Shown: positions 13,088-25,962, counted from the first letter of the stretch. The stretch is DNA of 60,000 bases from Membranipora membranacea (GCA_914767715.1 OU612068.1:31436001-31496000); one strand, 5' to 3'. Numbers and translations are program-made. The notes: generated by a model from the letters alone, not told the origin.

Positions 13088-14702
13088 TTACGAACAGTAT
13101 ATATCTTTTACCCTACTTGGACCCAGGTGTACCGGAAAGCTAGTTGGACAGGCAGCCATGGTGGGAAAACGGAGTTTAAATTCTCTGATTTTATTTCTGG
13201 ACAACAAATCTGCAGCAATGTTCTCTAATCCTGGGATATGTCTGGCCACTAGGAGAATATTTTGTTGCATGCATAGGAGCGCCAAAAGGCGTAGTAGCTT
13301 TCTCACAACAGCATATTTACAATACAGATGTTCTAAAATAGAGACTAGGGCCCCATTATCTGTCCTGACCTCAACCACTGAATTTGTAAATTTTTCCTTC
13401 CACATGTGCACTGCTACGAATATGGGGAACAGCTCTAGAACTGTGATGATTAAGTTTGTCCAAAGCTCATCTGGCCACATCCCATGGAACCAGGTGTTTC
13501 CCCAAAAAACCTCCATATCCTATTGATCCTGAAGCATCAGTGGCCAGAGTGAAGTCTACAGCCCCTGCCACAAGATATTGGAACTGTTTACCGGGTGCTA
13601 AATAAGACAGAAAATCTCTCCATACAACCAAATCAGATCTGGTCTCACAAGATATATGCCGCATGTGATTTTGACCAGATGACATGATACCCTTTAGACT
13701 GCCATACACACTACTGAGGTATGCACGACCTGCTACTACAATGTGGGAAAGATGGCAAAGTTTACCTAGAAGTCTTTGCCAATATTTTACTTGCTGACGA
13801 TCTTTAGATAGAAATGCATTGATGTGATTTAGGGCATCTGCTACCTTAGCTCGAGGAATAAATAGACTCCCCTGTGCAGAATCTATCCCTATCCCTAGAA
13901 TGACAATTGTTCTTGTAGCTTCTTCTGTTTTGTGAGCAGAAACAGGTACCTCTACATCCCTGCACACCCCTAAGATCCTATGGAGCACATCATTACAAGC
14001 ATCCGCCCCAGAGGCAACAATGAGAAAATCATCTAGATAGTTAAAAATGCGACATTCGTGATTTTGTATAGTGATGAAGAGCCATCGGAGCATATCACTT
14101 ATCCTTTGGAAAATCTTGCAGCTGCTCCCTGCCCCTATAGGTAATCAAGTATCAATGTAGTATTGGCCATCTACCTTCATACCTAAGAACTGCCATTCTG
14201 ATTTGGTGATGGAAACCATTCGATATGCATCTGATATATCAAGTTTGGCAAAATAGGCCTGGTCATGTTTGTTGAGTGATAAAACATGTGGTACTACATC
14301 TCTTATGTTACAATATTTAACCTCATGGTTATGCGTGGGAATATTATCATTTACTGATGTTCCGTGTGGAGCTGATAGATCAAATATCATGCGCCATTTT
14401 TCAGAGTTAGCTTTTGGAATGACATAGATTGGGGAAATCATCATGTCCTGAATGGGAAGTTTTTCAAAAGGTCCAATGATGCGGCCAAAGTCTACTTCGG
14501 CGTGAAGTTTTTTTATGAGATGTTCTTGGTTCCTGCTTTTTTCTTTAACTGTTGCCACTACTTGAGGACTGTGGCAAAGGCCAAGTTTGAACCCATTTCT
14601 GAAACCATTGGGGATGTACTCCAAGTTAGGAAAGGCCTCGATCATTCCCAGTAATTTTTTTACACAAGAAAAGAAAATCGTCAACATGTCGTTAATCAGC
14701 AT
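13088..14702 (-). pseudogene. DIRS reverse transcriptase-RNase H, with an internal stop and a frameshift
   Basis: The reverse transcriptase reads from 14702: DMMISPIYVIPKANSEKWR, then AKLDISDAYRM (first catalytic Asp), then an in-frame TGA at about 14147 before LPIGAGSSCKIF, then the same frame onward with the active-site NYLDDFLI. RNase H follows with ATDASGSIGYGG (Asp), a frameshift near 13500, then ELFPIFVAV (Glu), VRTDNGALVSIL (Asp) and ARHIPGLENIAADLLSR (Asp). All the catalytic motifs are visible, but one stop and one frameshift break the protein. Confidence 0.85.
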
Positions 14703-15166
14703 GGTAACAAAATTTCATCTATTTGTGTGATTTATAATCTTTCACGGAATGACTACCCCTACACTGTTTACACTCGTGCTTATAACGACAATTTGTTCTG
14801 TTACACCCAAATGCTTGGTACGCAGATATCCTAACTCCATGGGAATCTCCTAGAACACATACCTTCACAAAAGATGATGATGCCTACAATAGAAATGTTA
14901 CCCATGACATACGGATATGTAATCCTTCTAATGATAACCCTATGTTTTAGTAATTAAGTTGATTAGTGGGATCATACATGTAGGAGATGGCAAGTACCCT
15001 TTTTCAGCAGATACGTGCTTCCTATCAGGTTTTTTAAAAAATTTTATGTGCTTTCTTAGTCCAGAGTCGACGGTGACCAGGCACCAACTTGCACTAGACT
15101 TATTCTCTTTCAAGACCAGCGTGGTGACCGGATGTAGATTGAAAGAAAGAATATGTGAGTAGCTGT

Positions 15167-15252
15167 GAACAGTAGTTCTAAGAAAGCCTATCATTGGCTG
15201 AGAACAGTAGTTCTAAGAAAGCCTATCATTGGCTGAGAACAGTAGTTCTAAG
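15167..15252. repeat. Tandem repeat, 35-bp unit, about 2.4 copies
   Basis: A 35-bp unit beginning GAACAGTAGTTCTAAG and ending CATTGGCTGA is repeated head to tail without visible change, then starts a third time. It lies in the presumed leader region of the DIRS-like element. Confidence 0.9.
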
Positions 15253-16046
15253 TTTTCCTTACCAATAAGTTGTCCTTAGTTGGTTGAGGGAGGGCAACTT
15301 TTTATTCAGTTGACCTGGATTATTTGTCATGTCTTGGGACTGATTGCCAAGACAAGGGAGGTGTTATAAGGGCAGAAAAAAATCTTTTTTGTACCAAAAA
15401 CTTTATTTTTGGCTGGAAAAAAGTGCATGTTTTGGACCAAATAAAGCTGGTTTAGCCACAAAAATCCAAATATCTCAAGATGTAAAGCCATAATCAACAA
15501 TCGCTTCGATCAAAACCTAGACAATCTCCTGTTGTTCATCATGCTGACAACAAATTTGACTGACCTCTTTCTGAATTTCTAATTTTTGGCTGGAAAATTT
15601 TGACCTAAATTAGTTAAAATTTGGGTTATTATCTGCTACAGTTGTGACAACCGGGATCTGTAAGCTGGTAAGATTATTGATTGAAGTGACAGTACAAGAC
15701 CAAAATGGTATAATGAATTGGAAATTTTTCTTCATTATTGGGGTCGCATGTAATGAGGGGTCAGAAATGGCCCTATTACCATTGCAAAAATCATTTTCAA
15801 GTTTCGAAGACAGGAGGCCTAAATTCATAAAGTTTCACCAAAATATCACTCCTCCAGTTAGTGCCATGCCTCCTCTATATGGTGAAAGCATAAACTAATC
15901 AAATACCTCAAAAACAAGGCACAGAGAGCACAATTTAAAAAGGGCACTTTTTGCCCCAAAATGAACTTCCAGAGGTCACTGCGACTCAACGTCAAATATT
16001 TGGGAGGTTTAAACTAAACCAATACAATATTAAAAAGTTTTAAAAA

Positions 16047-16063
16047 GCGATATATCACGTTAA
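16047..16063 (-). repeat. Right copy of the 17-bp inverted repeat
   Basis: GCGATATATCACGTTAA, the inverted partner of 11390-11406, about 1.3 kb beyond the 5' end of the reverse transcriptase frame. Confidence 0.5.
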
Positions 16064-17700
16064 TATATTGTTATCTCAAACCTGATTCGTCCAATTATCC
16101 TTCTCATTGGCCTATTTTACAATCGTCTGCTTTTTTTCTTCCAATCAGTAAAGACCGTAGAGTTATTATCTATATATTCCTAGAACAATATCATCAACTC
16201 ACCATTGTCCAATCAAGGAATTCAATGGTTCTTATATATTCTTTATGGTAAAATACACATTGTATGGCATCTAAAGTCTAAAGGTTGCTTAGTATTTATT
16301 ACTTCGGAGTTGCTCCATCTCACATAGCGTAAAGGCAACTCCGCAATTTCACATATTTGGTTGTTAGAGTGCAGGTTAGAGCAGAGACATAATCTAAGGC
16401 TTAGCCGCTTATCTATAGTATAGTATCTGACGAGAATAAAATAGTACTATGTATAATAAAGTCGTTGTTGAGCAAAAAACGTAGCAGCAACCACTATCAG
16501 TCCTGCTATCATATTTTGTACTGTGGAGTCATATTAATTTTTACCTCTTTACCTTCTATACTATTATATTCACATTCATCCTTAACACACAAAAAACGCC
16601 TTTTGTAGCTGTGACTAAATCGGACTCTGTGTGATTGTTAGTGTTGTCAAGTTCATCGACTTACCATTACCAATGAACCTAGACAGAATGGAGCATTAGC
16701 ATTGAAGGCATCTAATTATAGGTGGCGTAACGCCTTGAATTGTGAAGTAGCACCGGTGCTATCAGTGCCTTGCAGTCCACATACGAATACGAGGGTTTTT
16801 TTTGTTGAATCTAGATCAATTTTGATCAGCTTTCGAGTTTGAAAATTGCAATATATTCAGCAGCTTGTCATGACAGTTTGAGATTAATTTTCACCCAAAA
16901 AGATATTTTGAAGAAATAACAACATCAAGTTGATAACAAGTAGATTTCAAAGATGGTGTGTTTGTGACCAAACAACTTTCTGCTAGTTTTGCTGCTGGCA
17001 GTAGACAAGACATGTTTCCAACTTATTGATTTGATACTTCCGAATTACATTTATGATAATTTCCAGTTTTTAGTGGTATACATCTACCTTTTGTCCGCAC
17101 ACATCTTAAAGTGCTATTTACTCACTGTATTATCATCTGACTTGTGGCTGTCTACTATATTTATACGATATTAATTAGTATTTGGTGGTGATATGTTATA
17201 TATAATTGAGGAAAAAATTCTTGCAAAGCGCTTTCTATGTTTGCTACACTATAATTGTTATACCTTGGCTAAAAAACAGAGTTCTATAAGCCTGATCTCT
17301 GCTCCATCGGCTACTGGTCAGCTAGGTTTGGATTTACCAAGTGAAGAGGTCATTCTCTTCTCACGGCTCATTTATTCTATTTCCTAATTCATTTCCCAAT
17401 TTTTTGATTATGTAACTTTATGTACTCGATGCAAAAAATTGATTCTAATGATTAAATTTGGTATATATTACCCCAGTTGGCAGAAGAATTTGTAAATTGG
17501 TGTCATATAAAAGTTAATTGTGTCCTTGTTTGACCAGCTGGGCACGTAGGAGTTATTGAAGAATTATGATTAATGGGAGTATTTTTCTTGGTGCCAAATA
17601 TTTTATCGGTCGAATATAGTGTCACTCACGAGTTTAATAACTGGTAATACAGCTCAGGATATTAATATGTGGGTTTTAATGAAAAAATTGTAAAATATGC
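16064..17700. other. Intergenic; no gene recognised
   Basis: AT-rich. A 9-bp inverted repeat (CGGAGTTGC / GCAACTCCG) sits near 16304-16343. No supported exon. Confidence 0.4.
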
Positions 17701-17990
17701 CAAAAAAAAGTGCATAACTACGTAATGGTTGAAGCTTGCCAATGAGCAATCAACTTTAGTTTCATACAACATTAGATTTCATTATGTTGATAACCAAATT
17801 CTTAGTAATTGATCATCATAGCGGTGATATGGAACACTGCATGAAAATCCTGAGCCTGTTGCAATGTCGAAATGAATAAGTAGTAAGTGATAAATTACAC
17901 AGCGGTAGCCATTTTTGTTCAATCTTCAATTAACGTAAATATTGGGACCCATTACCTGCAAAGATGCTCTGGAAAAGCATGCAGAGCTTA
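17700..17990. repeat. Diverged repeat, copy 1 (promoter-like relic)
   Basis: This stretch resembles 20850-21170 in the same order and orientation. Shared blocks include TATGTTGATAA, GGAACACTGCAT and GACCCATT followed by CCTGCAAAGAT. Copy 2 lies directly upstream of the astacin start; copy 1 has no recognisable gene after it. Confidence 0.65.
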
Positions 17991-19119
17991 CAATTTAACT
18001 GGAACTATCACTATAAGGCAGTAGAGCTCAGACATTGTAAAAATAAATCTTCAATAATAATAATGAGTTTGATTAATATAACGCTTAATAAATTAAAAGT
18101 TAATCATATCATATTAATGCGATGAGAATATTTTATGATGATAAGATAAATAAAACCTCAAAGTGGCAAATGCCAAGCACCCAAAAATTCATTTTAAACA
18201 ACGCGGGGTAGAGGCCTCTCGGAGCAGTTGGGTTTTCAGGTGGGAGTGAAAGTCAAATCACAAAGGTAGGATGGAAGGGAGTTCCACACATCTGGTGAGG
18301 TAGTATTAATAGATCGCCTACCCACAGTAACTAATCTTCATACCAGAGTGTTGGCTATGTTAGAACGAATGGTGCAAACATGCTTAGATGTTGAATCTAG
18401 ACCTGGTGGGCAGCCAGTGCAATTTAATTCTGGCTTCAGTGGCTGATGAAAAGCGGTTCGTAAAAGAAAAGTAAAGAGAGTTACAGTTTAGTTACATGGT
18501 ACCTAGTTGAGTCGTCACTCCAGGTCACACAGAAGAGAAAGGAAATAATATATCTGCAGTTTGTATGCACACAACATCTCAAACATTTATTTAAATACCT
18601 TACAGACATTTGATAGATTTTTTATTACACCGGTATCAAAAGCATGTATCTTCATAATGACAGTTTTTTATCTTTATGATGATTCTTTGTACACATACCC
18701 ACTTTGAGCCAGGATGTTGATTTTGTTCAATGATCTGTTCTATTGGCAATAACAAATAGCAAGGTTTCATTCTGGCAACCATAAGACAATAACAAAACAG
18801 GCAGTCTCTTTATTGTAATGACGGCCAGAAGATGAGTGTCCATAGTCTTCCAAGCTATGAACTATGACTGATGAAATGATAAGAGACCTAAAATGCACCA
18901 ATGACATATAGTGCCGCAACAGTTTGGACCAGTGCTATTTTCTTGCGCACATGTTATTACGGAGATGGTAAAAGCTTGATTTATTCCGTTTTTTCAAGTG
19001 TGGTGGTTATGTTATAACTTTTCTTGGATTTTAACGTGACTTTGGTGTCTGACTGGAACTAGCTTAGGTCGAGGCCATCTTTTCTCCTACATATGTTTTG
19101 ATCTAATCACCCCTGTAAC
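17991..19119. other. Intergenic; no gene recognised
   Basis: AT-rich sequence with scattered stops in all frames. No domain seen. Confidence 0.4.
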
Positions 19120-19520
19120 CAGTGGCGTATATTATCAATCACAGCCCACGTATTTCTGTGAATGGCTGAATAGCTCAGTGTGTAGAGCGTCTGCCTGTTA
19201 ATTAAGATTGTTGTGGGTACGAATCCCATCAAGGTCAGTTTTTTTTCAAATGGGTGCTTTATAACTGGAGCATTTTTACCGGAATCTTCTACCGCTATTG
19301 AGTTGTTTTCTGAAAGTACCCAACAGCTCAGTGAGCTATTGAAATACCTCTCTGCTTGCACCATTTTGCTACCGATATGCAAAAATTTCCGTGGTGGGAG
19401 GGCGCTTAAGCGCCCCTCCCACACCCTCCGCGCCTACGCCGTGTGGATCGGGCTGCGCCCGATCATTATGCTCATCTCTAAAAAGTCAGTGGGTGAAATT
19501 TTTTAGAATATACGCCCCTG
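19120..19520. mobile_element. hAT-like MITE, about 401 bp, containing a tRNA-like sequence
   Basis: The ends form a terminal inverted repeat: CAGTGGCGTATATT at the left and AATATACGCCCCTG at the right, which differ by one base when compared as inverted copies. The CAGKGGCG start is typical of hAT elements. The flanking 8-mers (CCTGTAAC and CCTATTAT) agree at five of eight bases, as for a worn 8-bp target duplication. Inside are two strong hairpins, GGGAGGGCGC/GCGCCCCTCCC near 19397 and a perfect GATCGGGC/GCCCGATC near 19446. There is no coding capacity. Confidence 0.65.
19163..19237 (+). pseudogene. tRNA-like sequence (degenerate) with Pol III boxes and T-run
   Basis: An A-box-like TAGCTCAGTGTGTAGAGC forms a good D arm, and GTGGGTACGAATCCCAT forms a T arm matching the B box with one change. 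A run of eight T follows within two bases of the 3' end, as in a Pol III terminator. The loop reads CTGTTAA (anticodon GTT, Asn, if real). The anticodon and acceptor stems pair poorly, so this is a tRNA pseudogene or a SINE head rather than a working tRNA. Confidence 0.6.
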
Positions 19521-20849
19521 CCTATTATTTTGAACCGGAATACTCTCGGCATTGAGTGAGAGTGATGGCCATGGATGATGCTTCAATTCAACTATGCCAT
19601 GACTACCTTATAATAAATATATTTTCCTGTTAAATTGAGAATTTTCGTTATATAGTTTTAGTACACATTTTCCTCTCACACATGCATGATGATATGGGTC
19701 AAGGTCAAGGTCTTTTTTCTTCTTTTATTTATTCTGCTTAAAGGACGGATACAAAAGAATGCTTGTAATGGAAAGAAATAAAATATTTAGTATAAAAAAC
19801 ATGGGAACAGCTAGGTAGTCCATGGACCAGAATGACTACTGTCCCACTTTCCTACCAAAAGGCACCAGGACACATAAATGGGCCGCGGCAAGGGTGTGGC
19901 CGTCCCTCACTGTCCACCGTGGGCCCACAGACGCTCCGCCAGACCATTCATGGGATCGGACCAACACTCTGCCTTAACTCCAATTAAGTATCTGTTGTAC
20001 AGTTTAATTCCACTGCACAACAGAGACCTCTCACCTCAATTGTTGTTGGATTTAGCAGGTTTTGAAATTGTTTTAAATCTTGTATCATATTGATGATCAG
20101 AGTTATTGATTTAAAATGTCATCTTTTTCATAAATTTTTTAAAGTAATTTTAATAATTGATATTCATATAGCATAGCATATAGCATTTTTTCTGGTGAAT
20201 ATTTTATTTTAACTATCATTTGCAAAAGCAATAAATATTCTTTTGGGTTCGATTCGTAAACAATGATATTGATCTGAAATGTGAACTAAGGGATCAAGTT
20301 TTATAATCAGGTGACTTGTGGTGAATTTGCAAAATATGGTTGAATAAACAATGATTAATTATTTATTGGATTTATTAAGTAATTAATATATATCTATATT
20401 TTTTGCACCAGGGAGTCTTTGATTGTATCCATAAACAGGGTTCTTACCGTATGCGTTTATTATCCGTCGCAAAAAAATCTATTATTATTATCATTTTTTC
20501 CTGTGAGTTAACCTTATGTCAAATGTTGACAATGATGTTTATTTATTATTCAGATATATAATATATAATATATAATATCAAATGCTGATTATACAGAGTC
20601 TAAACATCCTTGAAAAAATACTGTTGCTAACTGATATTGAAAAGCATGAAAAGAAAAATTCAACGCAGTGTCTTTATCCTAGTTTATATTCCAAGTAGTG
20701 CCTTTTGAGGATGGGTAATCGAGCTTTAACATACAGTTAAGGTAGTACTGAGTACTAGGAAAATGTTTTACCAGTCAATAAAAACTGCTAATATTGAAAA
20801 AACAGGCCATAAAGCTTAGGATATTGCAACACAGGTTTGAATGACTCAA
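19521..20849. other. Intergenic; no gene recognised
   Basis: AT-rich, including a TATAATA-type simple repeat near 20557-20578. No supported exon. Confidence 0.4.
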
Positions 20850-21170
20850 TCTATGCCAAAAAAGTACAAACGTGACGACTGAAGCTGCCAACAATGTGCA
20901 AAAAAACATACATTTTATGCAGGATGTTGTTTACTTCGCTAATTCGATTTCATATGTTGATAAACAAAATCTTAATTATTAATCGTGATGGCGGTGTTAT
21001 GGAACACTGCATAAAAAAAAGATTATGTCACCTTCTTCAGATCTTGGCTGTGTATCAAAGACAGTAACACGTCAAAACTAATAGGGCGATACCCATTTTT
21101 TGTTGCTCAACATCCAATTCATTGAATTATTGAGACCCATTTCCTGCAAAGATACGAATGGAAAGCCCAA
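20850..21170. repeat. Diverged repeat, copy 2, upstream of the astacin gene
   Basis: The partner of 17700-17990. It ends about 40 bp before the TATA box of the astacin gene, so it may carry upstream promoter sequence. Confidence 0.65.
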
Positions 21171-21212
21171 GCGTCGCCAAGTTTCCAAAGTAACGATAGG
21201 ACTGGTTTTTGG

Positions 21213-21220
21213 TATAAATA
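21213..21220 (+). promoter_or_regulatory. TATA box of the astacin gene
   Basis: TATAAATA lies 113 bp before the chosen ATG at 21326, leaving a 5' UTR of roughly 80 bases if transcription starts about 30 bases downstream. This is the only strong TATA match close to the start. Confidence 0.5.
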
Positions 21221-21325
21221 CAGCAAGACTGCCATTGAGAAGCATCAGACAACTTTTGTCTACTGGCTGAGTCATAAATTTAACAAAGCTGATCAGATTC
21301 AAAACTGGAATTGATCTACATCAAG

Positions 21326-24300
21326 ATGCAGTCTAAGCTGATTCTGGTATGTGATACTTTTTTTTAACAATCTCAAACTAAATAAATCTTTCTGTCAACT
21401 CAAAAATATGACCTACCATAAGTTAACAGTCTAGAAGTCACAAACACTCGCTGATAAAGGTTGGGTGTGTAATAGTAGATGTTGTAATATGCTGGTGCTG
21501 ATGGACAAAGAGAGAACCTTTCTGTGTTTTAGAGCCTGAGGCTCAGACCTTGATTATTGAGACTATCACTCTCTATTTCTGTATACAGGGTTTTGTTTTA
21601 CTGACATTCGCCTGTATCATCACAGCCCAGCCGGGTCAAAGTGAATTCGCGAGAAGAATCAGTAATGCAAAAACCATTGATGAGAAAATCGCTATTGCCG
21701 GCAATCTGAGGCACGGTAGAGCCAATCCTCGAGGAGGTGAGTAATATTTTACTTTAACACACTGTTTAATTTAGCCCTTTCTTATTAAGGCCATTGCCAT
21801 TTATAATAATTGACAAAGGCTATTCCAAATTAATTTTCAAATTGGTCCAAAAATAGCTAAAATTGTTATTAATTGTATCATTAATAATTGGCATACATCT
21901 CATATACACCTCTCTTGATAAAATGCTGGGTCAAATAGAAAGAATTCCTTCACAATTTGTCATGGTTTGCCTATGACAGATGAGATAGATGGGGCCCAAA
22001 GTGGTGACTTAACCAAATTAATATTGATTAGCCTACAGCTCCTGTCCAACATATATTCTGATCTATTGCATTTCATGAGGCCTCCCTATTTTCTTGAAAG
22101 TGGAGTTACTCATTCATATCAATTTTTTCAAATTATGATGCAACCCAAGAAATCAAGTTGGAATGGCCTCAGTGATATTAAAAGTTATAAAACTATTAGG
22201 TCTGTGAACATTATGCATATTTCTCCCTTGTATCTTACACTATGAGGCATTGACATGATGAATCCTTAATGAACATTTTGTCAATAATTAATGTAGAGTT
22301 GGGGAATAATCGTAAAACAAGAGATGGCAAAGGCATGATAACTCAATATGACATCGCTGAAGAACTGAAGAAAGAGGCTATCCAATTGCCACGCTGCCCT
22401 AGATTAAGGGGAAATGAGCGCACAATCCAGAAGAAAGGCTGTGGCAATGGGAGGGGAGAACTGAGAAGAACTAAGAGAAAAGCAGTCAAAGATTTTGGCT
22501 CAAATAGATGGCCAGGTGCAATTGTTAATTATGACATAACAGGGAGCTTCAGTAAGTTAATGTTATGGCAATTTTTTCATAATCATGTTAGATTTTTATT
22601 GGTCGGGGCAACTATTTATGAAATTTTGTCTCATTTTCAATCTGAGCTACACCTAAACCTAAACACAACACATCAACTGAGGGATTACACCCTGTCCAGT
22701 TAGTAACAACAGCTAAATTGTCGTTCTAAGGATCCTTTTGCGATCATACCCCTTTAATTATCCAACACACTTCATCAGAAGAAAACAGAAGTTTTTCAAT
22801 GCAGGATGAATTATTTCCCATTCTATTTATTGCTTTACATTTGAGTAGAAGCTCTAAAAACAAGTCATTTTAAAAAAAATAAATTTTGTTATGACCATGT
22901 GTCTTTTAGATGGAGCTGAAATGAGTAACATCAATGATGCGATCGCTGACATAGAAAATAAGACCTGTGTCACCTTTCAAGCAAGCTCCACTGCGGCATA
23001 TCGGCTAAATATCATAAAGGGTTCTGGATGCTATTCTTATATAGGACGTATAGGTTCTCAACCACAAGAGCTCAGTCTTGGACCGGGGTGCGCAACATAT
23101 GTAAGTCCAAAAGTAAAGTTTTCAAAACTAAATTTCAAATTAGTTCCATATTACTCTCACTGAGATTAATCGATAAACTAACCTGTTTAATTGTGTTTTA
23201 AATTTTCACCTTCTTGCAGGGAAAAGGCATCACTATTCATGAGCTTTTCCACGCACTAGGTGCTTTCCATGAGCAATCGAGGACTGACAGAGATACCAAG
23301 ATTACAGTCAATTTCGCAAACATCATACCAGGGCGAGAAAACAATTTCGACAAGAAAACCACCAGCCAGATGAATCTTTTTAGTACGGCATACAGTTTTG
23401 AGAGCATAATGCATTACGGGAGAACGGTAATTTTATTTTCATTTATTATAATGGATCCTAAGACGTCCAATATAAAAGTATTCACAAACCTTAGATAGCG
23501 ATGCCTCATGTTATATCCAGTTGATTTGCTTTTCCAGAAACAGAAAATTCATGATTTTTTCTTCTGCCAATCGTGAATTTCTCAGTGCTGCCTCTTCAAT
23601 TAGGGATATATATTTGACACTTTTTTTGCTTAATGAATTAACTCATCGATTCCACTAGGCATTTTCAGTCAACGGACAAGATACCATTACAACAAATGAC
23701 CCTGCAAAGCAGAATGTTATCGGACAAAGAGCTGAATTATCATTCGAGGACATTCAACTTATAAATAAGATGTATCCATGCAGTAAGTATAGGCACTCCT
23801 TTATACTGAGGATCTTTATATACCGGGAATCTTTTGAAGATAATTAGCGGTTTGGCAGAGGTTATAACACCAGATCTATATTACTGAGACTGAAAAATGA
23901 AAACTTGCAAATATTGCATCAAATTGTTTTGAAGCAATGAAATCATTTTCTTGTGTGATCCATTCCTATCCATAAAGTAAAATCAAATATACGTGCAGCT
24001 TTGGACGAGACAACGATACTCCAACTGATACTCTGTAACGGTGACAATACTCCGTTGAGTTACTCTTCACTCAAAATGTGCGTGTTTTACCAGTATGTCA
24101 ACTAGCATCAGTGATGAGATTTAGTTTTTGTGTGTACGATCAAAAGTGTGTTAATTATTTACAGGTGTGCACAAAACTCCAACCCCATGTCCAGCAGCGA
24201 ATTGCCCAGCTGACGGATTTCAGGGACAGGATTGCTCTTGCTACTGCAAGGTTAACGATGAACCTCAACTATGCACAGGTACGCTTCATCTCATGCAAAC

Positions 24301-25962
24301 AGAATACAATACAGCAACACTAAAGGAGTTTTAGGGGCTGCTGACTGTTGTGGGTCGCACTTTGAGGAGAAATGACCATTGATTGGCGCAGGATTAATTG
24401 ATTCTCATTTTATTTTTCAGCTCCTATTTGCACCTCACCCAATCAGGCCTGCGGATGTACAGGAGCTTCATCGTGCTCTAATCTACCCAGTACAACATGT
24501 AATACAGGCACAGGTGTGTGTGAGTGCCCGTCAGGATGGGTGGTCACTGGTAATACATGTACAGATCCAAGTGTATGTGAGTATAAAATCTATTACCAAA
24601 AATTAGCAAATAATATGGACTATACTGTAGCTTTGGCATTTAACTTTTGATCGATATCAATTATGCTTGTCTGTTCACAAGTTTTAGTGTATGTTTAGTG
24701 AGTCCCACAACCTACAGACTAATGTACATATCCTATGAATATAGATTTGGTGATGAGTGATGGGTCATCTGTAGCTCCATTTATAAGTGCTGCTTCAAAT
24801 ACCCAGTTCCAGCCAACAACTGATGCCGCTGATCAGATGGCATTCGGCATATCAGCCAATCAGATGGCTCTCGTTGCTTCAAAATCTGTGAGTTTTACAG
24901 TTGAATTGACCCCCGACTGGCGACTATTAACCTAGAACCAGTATCGTACCTATATATAACCTAACTATTACCTAGTATTACTTGTGTTTGCAAAAAGTGC
25001 ACTAATGCTTTGAACACCTTACGGATATTTTAAAAATCTGGGTCTTGATAGTGTTTTTCACAACTTTCGCAATTTGCAGGGGTGGGGATATGCGTATTTG
25101 GAATCACCTGTGATCACCCAACCTGGAACCTACTGCTTTGAATATACTGGAAAGCTGTCAAATGCGATAGTTTGGACAACATATCAACTTGGAGGCGCTT
25201 CATGGAGTTATACTGGAAATTATCTACTCAATTATGGGTATGTACTGTAATTGCTAACGTAGTTAAATGGATAAGGAGGTCAAATAGTAGGTTATGATCT
25301 GGTGTGATGAGCTTACAAAACCATCTTTCAACATCGCGATGTCAAGTAAGCTGACAACAGATTATAAAGGCCCTAGTTTTAATAGATTTTTTCTAGAATA
25401 AAGCATATATGTGAAATTGTTTAGCTGATTATTTAGACTGAGGAAAGTATTTCATGATACATATCATGATAATTGATGTGATATCATTACCAATAATGAA
25501 TATATATATTAATTGCAGGACCGACACAACATACAATCCGAGTGCAACAGATTCTGTAACTTTGACCAGCGGATTGCTCAAGGTAAGCATGAGTCCACTT
25601 GTTTCAACTCCACAGTGATATCATGACTGTTAAAATTGGGATGAGATAAGTGTTTTGAACATGAAAATTAATGTGATGATGATATTCTACTAATCACTGA
25701 CAGTGTACTTATTTTACTGGAGAACTTGGTGGTGGAATCGCTGTTAATAATCTACAACTTTAGACTCGTTACCCACATCAATATCGGCTGCAGGCAGTGA
25801 AATTCATGATTGAGAAGGTGATCTGTATATTTCCTGCATATTCTGAATATGTTAATTCATCTATTTTTTTGTCCCATTTGACAGTTTAGTGCCGATGCTT
25901 ACCAAGCAAGCTCTGGGAGCTGGTCTGCCGCTCTTGATAATATAAGAGTCTACTCATGTTAG
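21326..25962 (+). CDS. Secreted astacin (M12A) zinc metalloprotease with Cys-rich and MAM-like C-terminus
   Basis: A secreted zinc endopeptidase of about 552 aa in 12 exons: 21326-21346, 21589-21736, 22297-22551, 22910-23100, 23220-23426, 23659-23782, 24165-24278, 24421-24576, 24745-24887, 25080-25237, 25519-25582 and 25885-25962. All phases join. Residues 1-21 form a signal peptide (MQSKLILGFVLLTFACIITA). The propeptide ends near a furin-type RTKR at 114-117. The catalytic domain starts with RWPGAIVNY and contains HELFHALGAFHE at 212-223 (the three zinc His and the catalytic Glu) and the Met-turn SIMHYG at 267-272. A Cys-rich region with EGF-like spacing follows (exons 7-8). The C-terminus ends WSAALDNIRVYSC, like the last strand of a MAM domain. 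No clear FxGD aspartate switch is visible in the propeptide. The protease call is firm; the MAM call is tentative. The substrate is unknown. Confidence 0.93.

Larger units (their letters stand above)
11390..16063 (-). mobile_element. DIRS-like tyrosine-recombinase retrotransposon, decayed
   Basis: Reverse transcriptase, RNase H and a tyrosine recombinase lie in that order on the minus strand, the arrangement typical of DIRS elements. I set the provisional limits from a 17-bp sequence (TTAACGTGATATATCGC) that occurs at 11390-11406 and, inverted, at 16047-16063, which would fit the inverted termini of DIRS elements. The termini are short for the group, so the boundaries are tentative. No gag-like frame was recognised between 14703 and 16046. 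The copy has stops and frameshifts and is not autonomous. Confidence 0.72.

Noticed and set aside
19163-19237. Functional tRNA-Asn
   Set aside because: The D and T arms are good but the anticodon and acceptor stems do not pair, so it was called a pseudogene.
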